6,182 bases of DNA from Gammaproteobacteria bacterium (GTDB lineage Bacteria > Pseudomonadota > Gammaproteobacteria > Eutrophobiales > Eutrophobiaceae). The stretch spans positions 4,269 to 10,450 of the forward strand of contig VYCZ01000408.1 of NCBI GenBank assembly GCA_009843675.1, written 5' to 3'. Positions 6,120-6,182 of the stretch are shown here, in pieces. Each line of letters starts with the position of its first letter. The first letter of the stretch is position 1. Below the pieces are notes generated by a model that saw nothing but the letters and a program-made list of their open reading frames with translations, ran no database searches and was not told where the DNA came from. A program made the translations under genes and the position numbers.

Positions 6120-6182
6120 CTCGTTACAGCAATTTAAAATCTGCTGAAAGTTTCGACCAGTGGGATCTCAGGACTTCCTTGT

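Noticed and set aside
6120..6182. Possible C-terminus of a minus-strand gene: open frames on the reverse strand end at 6124-6126 (KEVLRSHWSKLSADFKLL) and at 6134-6136
   Set aside because: Two competing frames are open, both are under 20 residues, and neither is recognisable. Nothing supportable can be called without downstream sequence.

Overview
The window looks chromosomal and gammaproteobacterial. It carries the end of the spc operon and the whole alpha operon in the classical order secY (5' partial) - rpmJ - rpsM - rpsK - rpsD - rpoA - rplQ. The proteins closely resemble Escherichia/Pseudomonas-type homologues as I remember them. All genes are on the + strand, with short gaps and a Shine-Dalgarno-like purine run before most starts. 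No genus can be named from the sequence alone.

Layout: 3-1232 is the SecY translocon subunit, lacking about its first 35-40 residues. 1248-1361 is ribosomal protein L36, a 37-residue zinc-ribbon protein. 1408-1764 is S13, 1781-2167 is S11, 2177-2797 is S4, 2819-3835 is the RNA polymerase alpha subunit and 3854-4252 is L17. A strong intrinsic terminator at 4281-4309 closes the ribosomal operon. Almost touching it come two genes of a Rieske non-heme iron ring-hydroxylating oxygenase: the large (alpha) subunit at 4322-5635 and the small (beta) subunit at 5637-6119, separated by one base. The last 63 bases hold no gene that I can identify.

The standout observation is in rpsD. The S4 reading frame is interrupted by two in-frame UAG codons, codons 148 and 150 (2618-2620 and 2624-2626). 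Beyond them the same frame continues without any indel through a well-conserved S4 C-terminus to a UAA at 2795-2797. Reading through both UAGs gives exactly 206 residues, the length of E. coli S4. Both UAGs sit where E. coli S4 has lysine. Possible explanations are a sequence or assembly error, a real truncation (S4 C-terminal truncations are the classical ribosomal-ambiguity mutations), or UAG readthrough or recoding. rpsK ends in UAG at its canonical C-terminus, which argues against wholesale reassignment of UAG. rpsK and rpsD also share one reading frame that is broken only by UAG codons.

How the genes work together: the first seven form the usual translation, transcription and secretion block. 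In E. coli, S4 represses its own operon by binding the rpsM leader, so an altered S4 could affect both decoding accuracy and operon control. The oxygenase pair is an accessory catabolic or biosynthetic unit encoded just past the terminator. Its electron-transfer partners are not in the window. It shares the ribosomal genes' unusual use of AGG (Arg) and AUA (Ile) codons, so it does not look like a very recent import.
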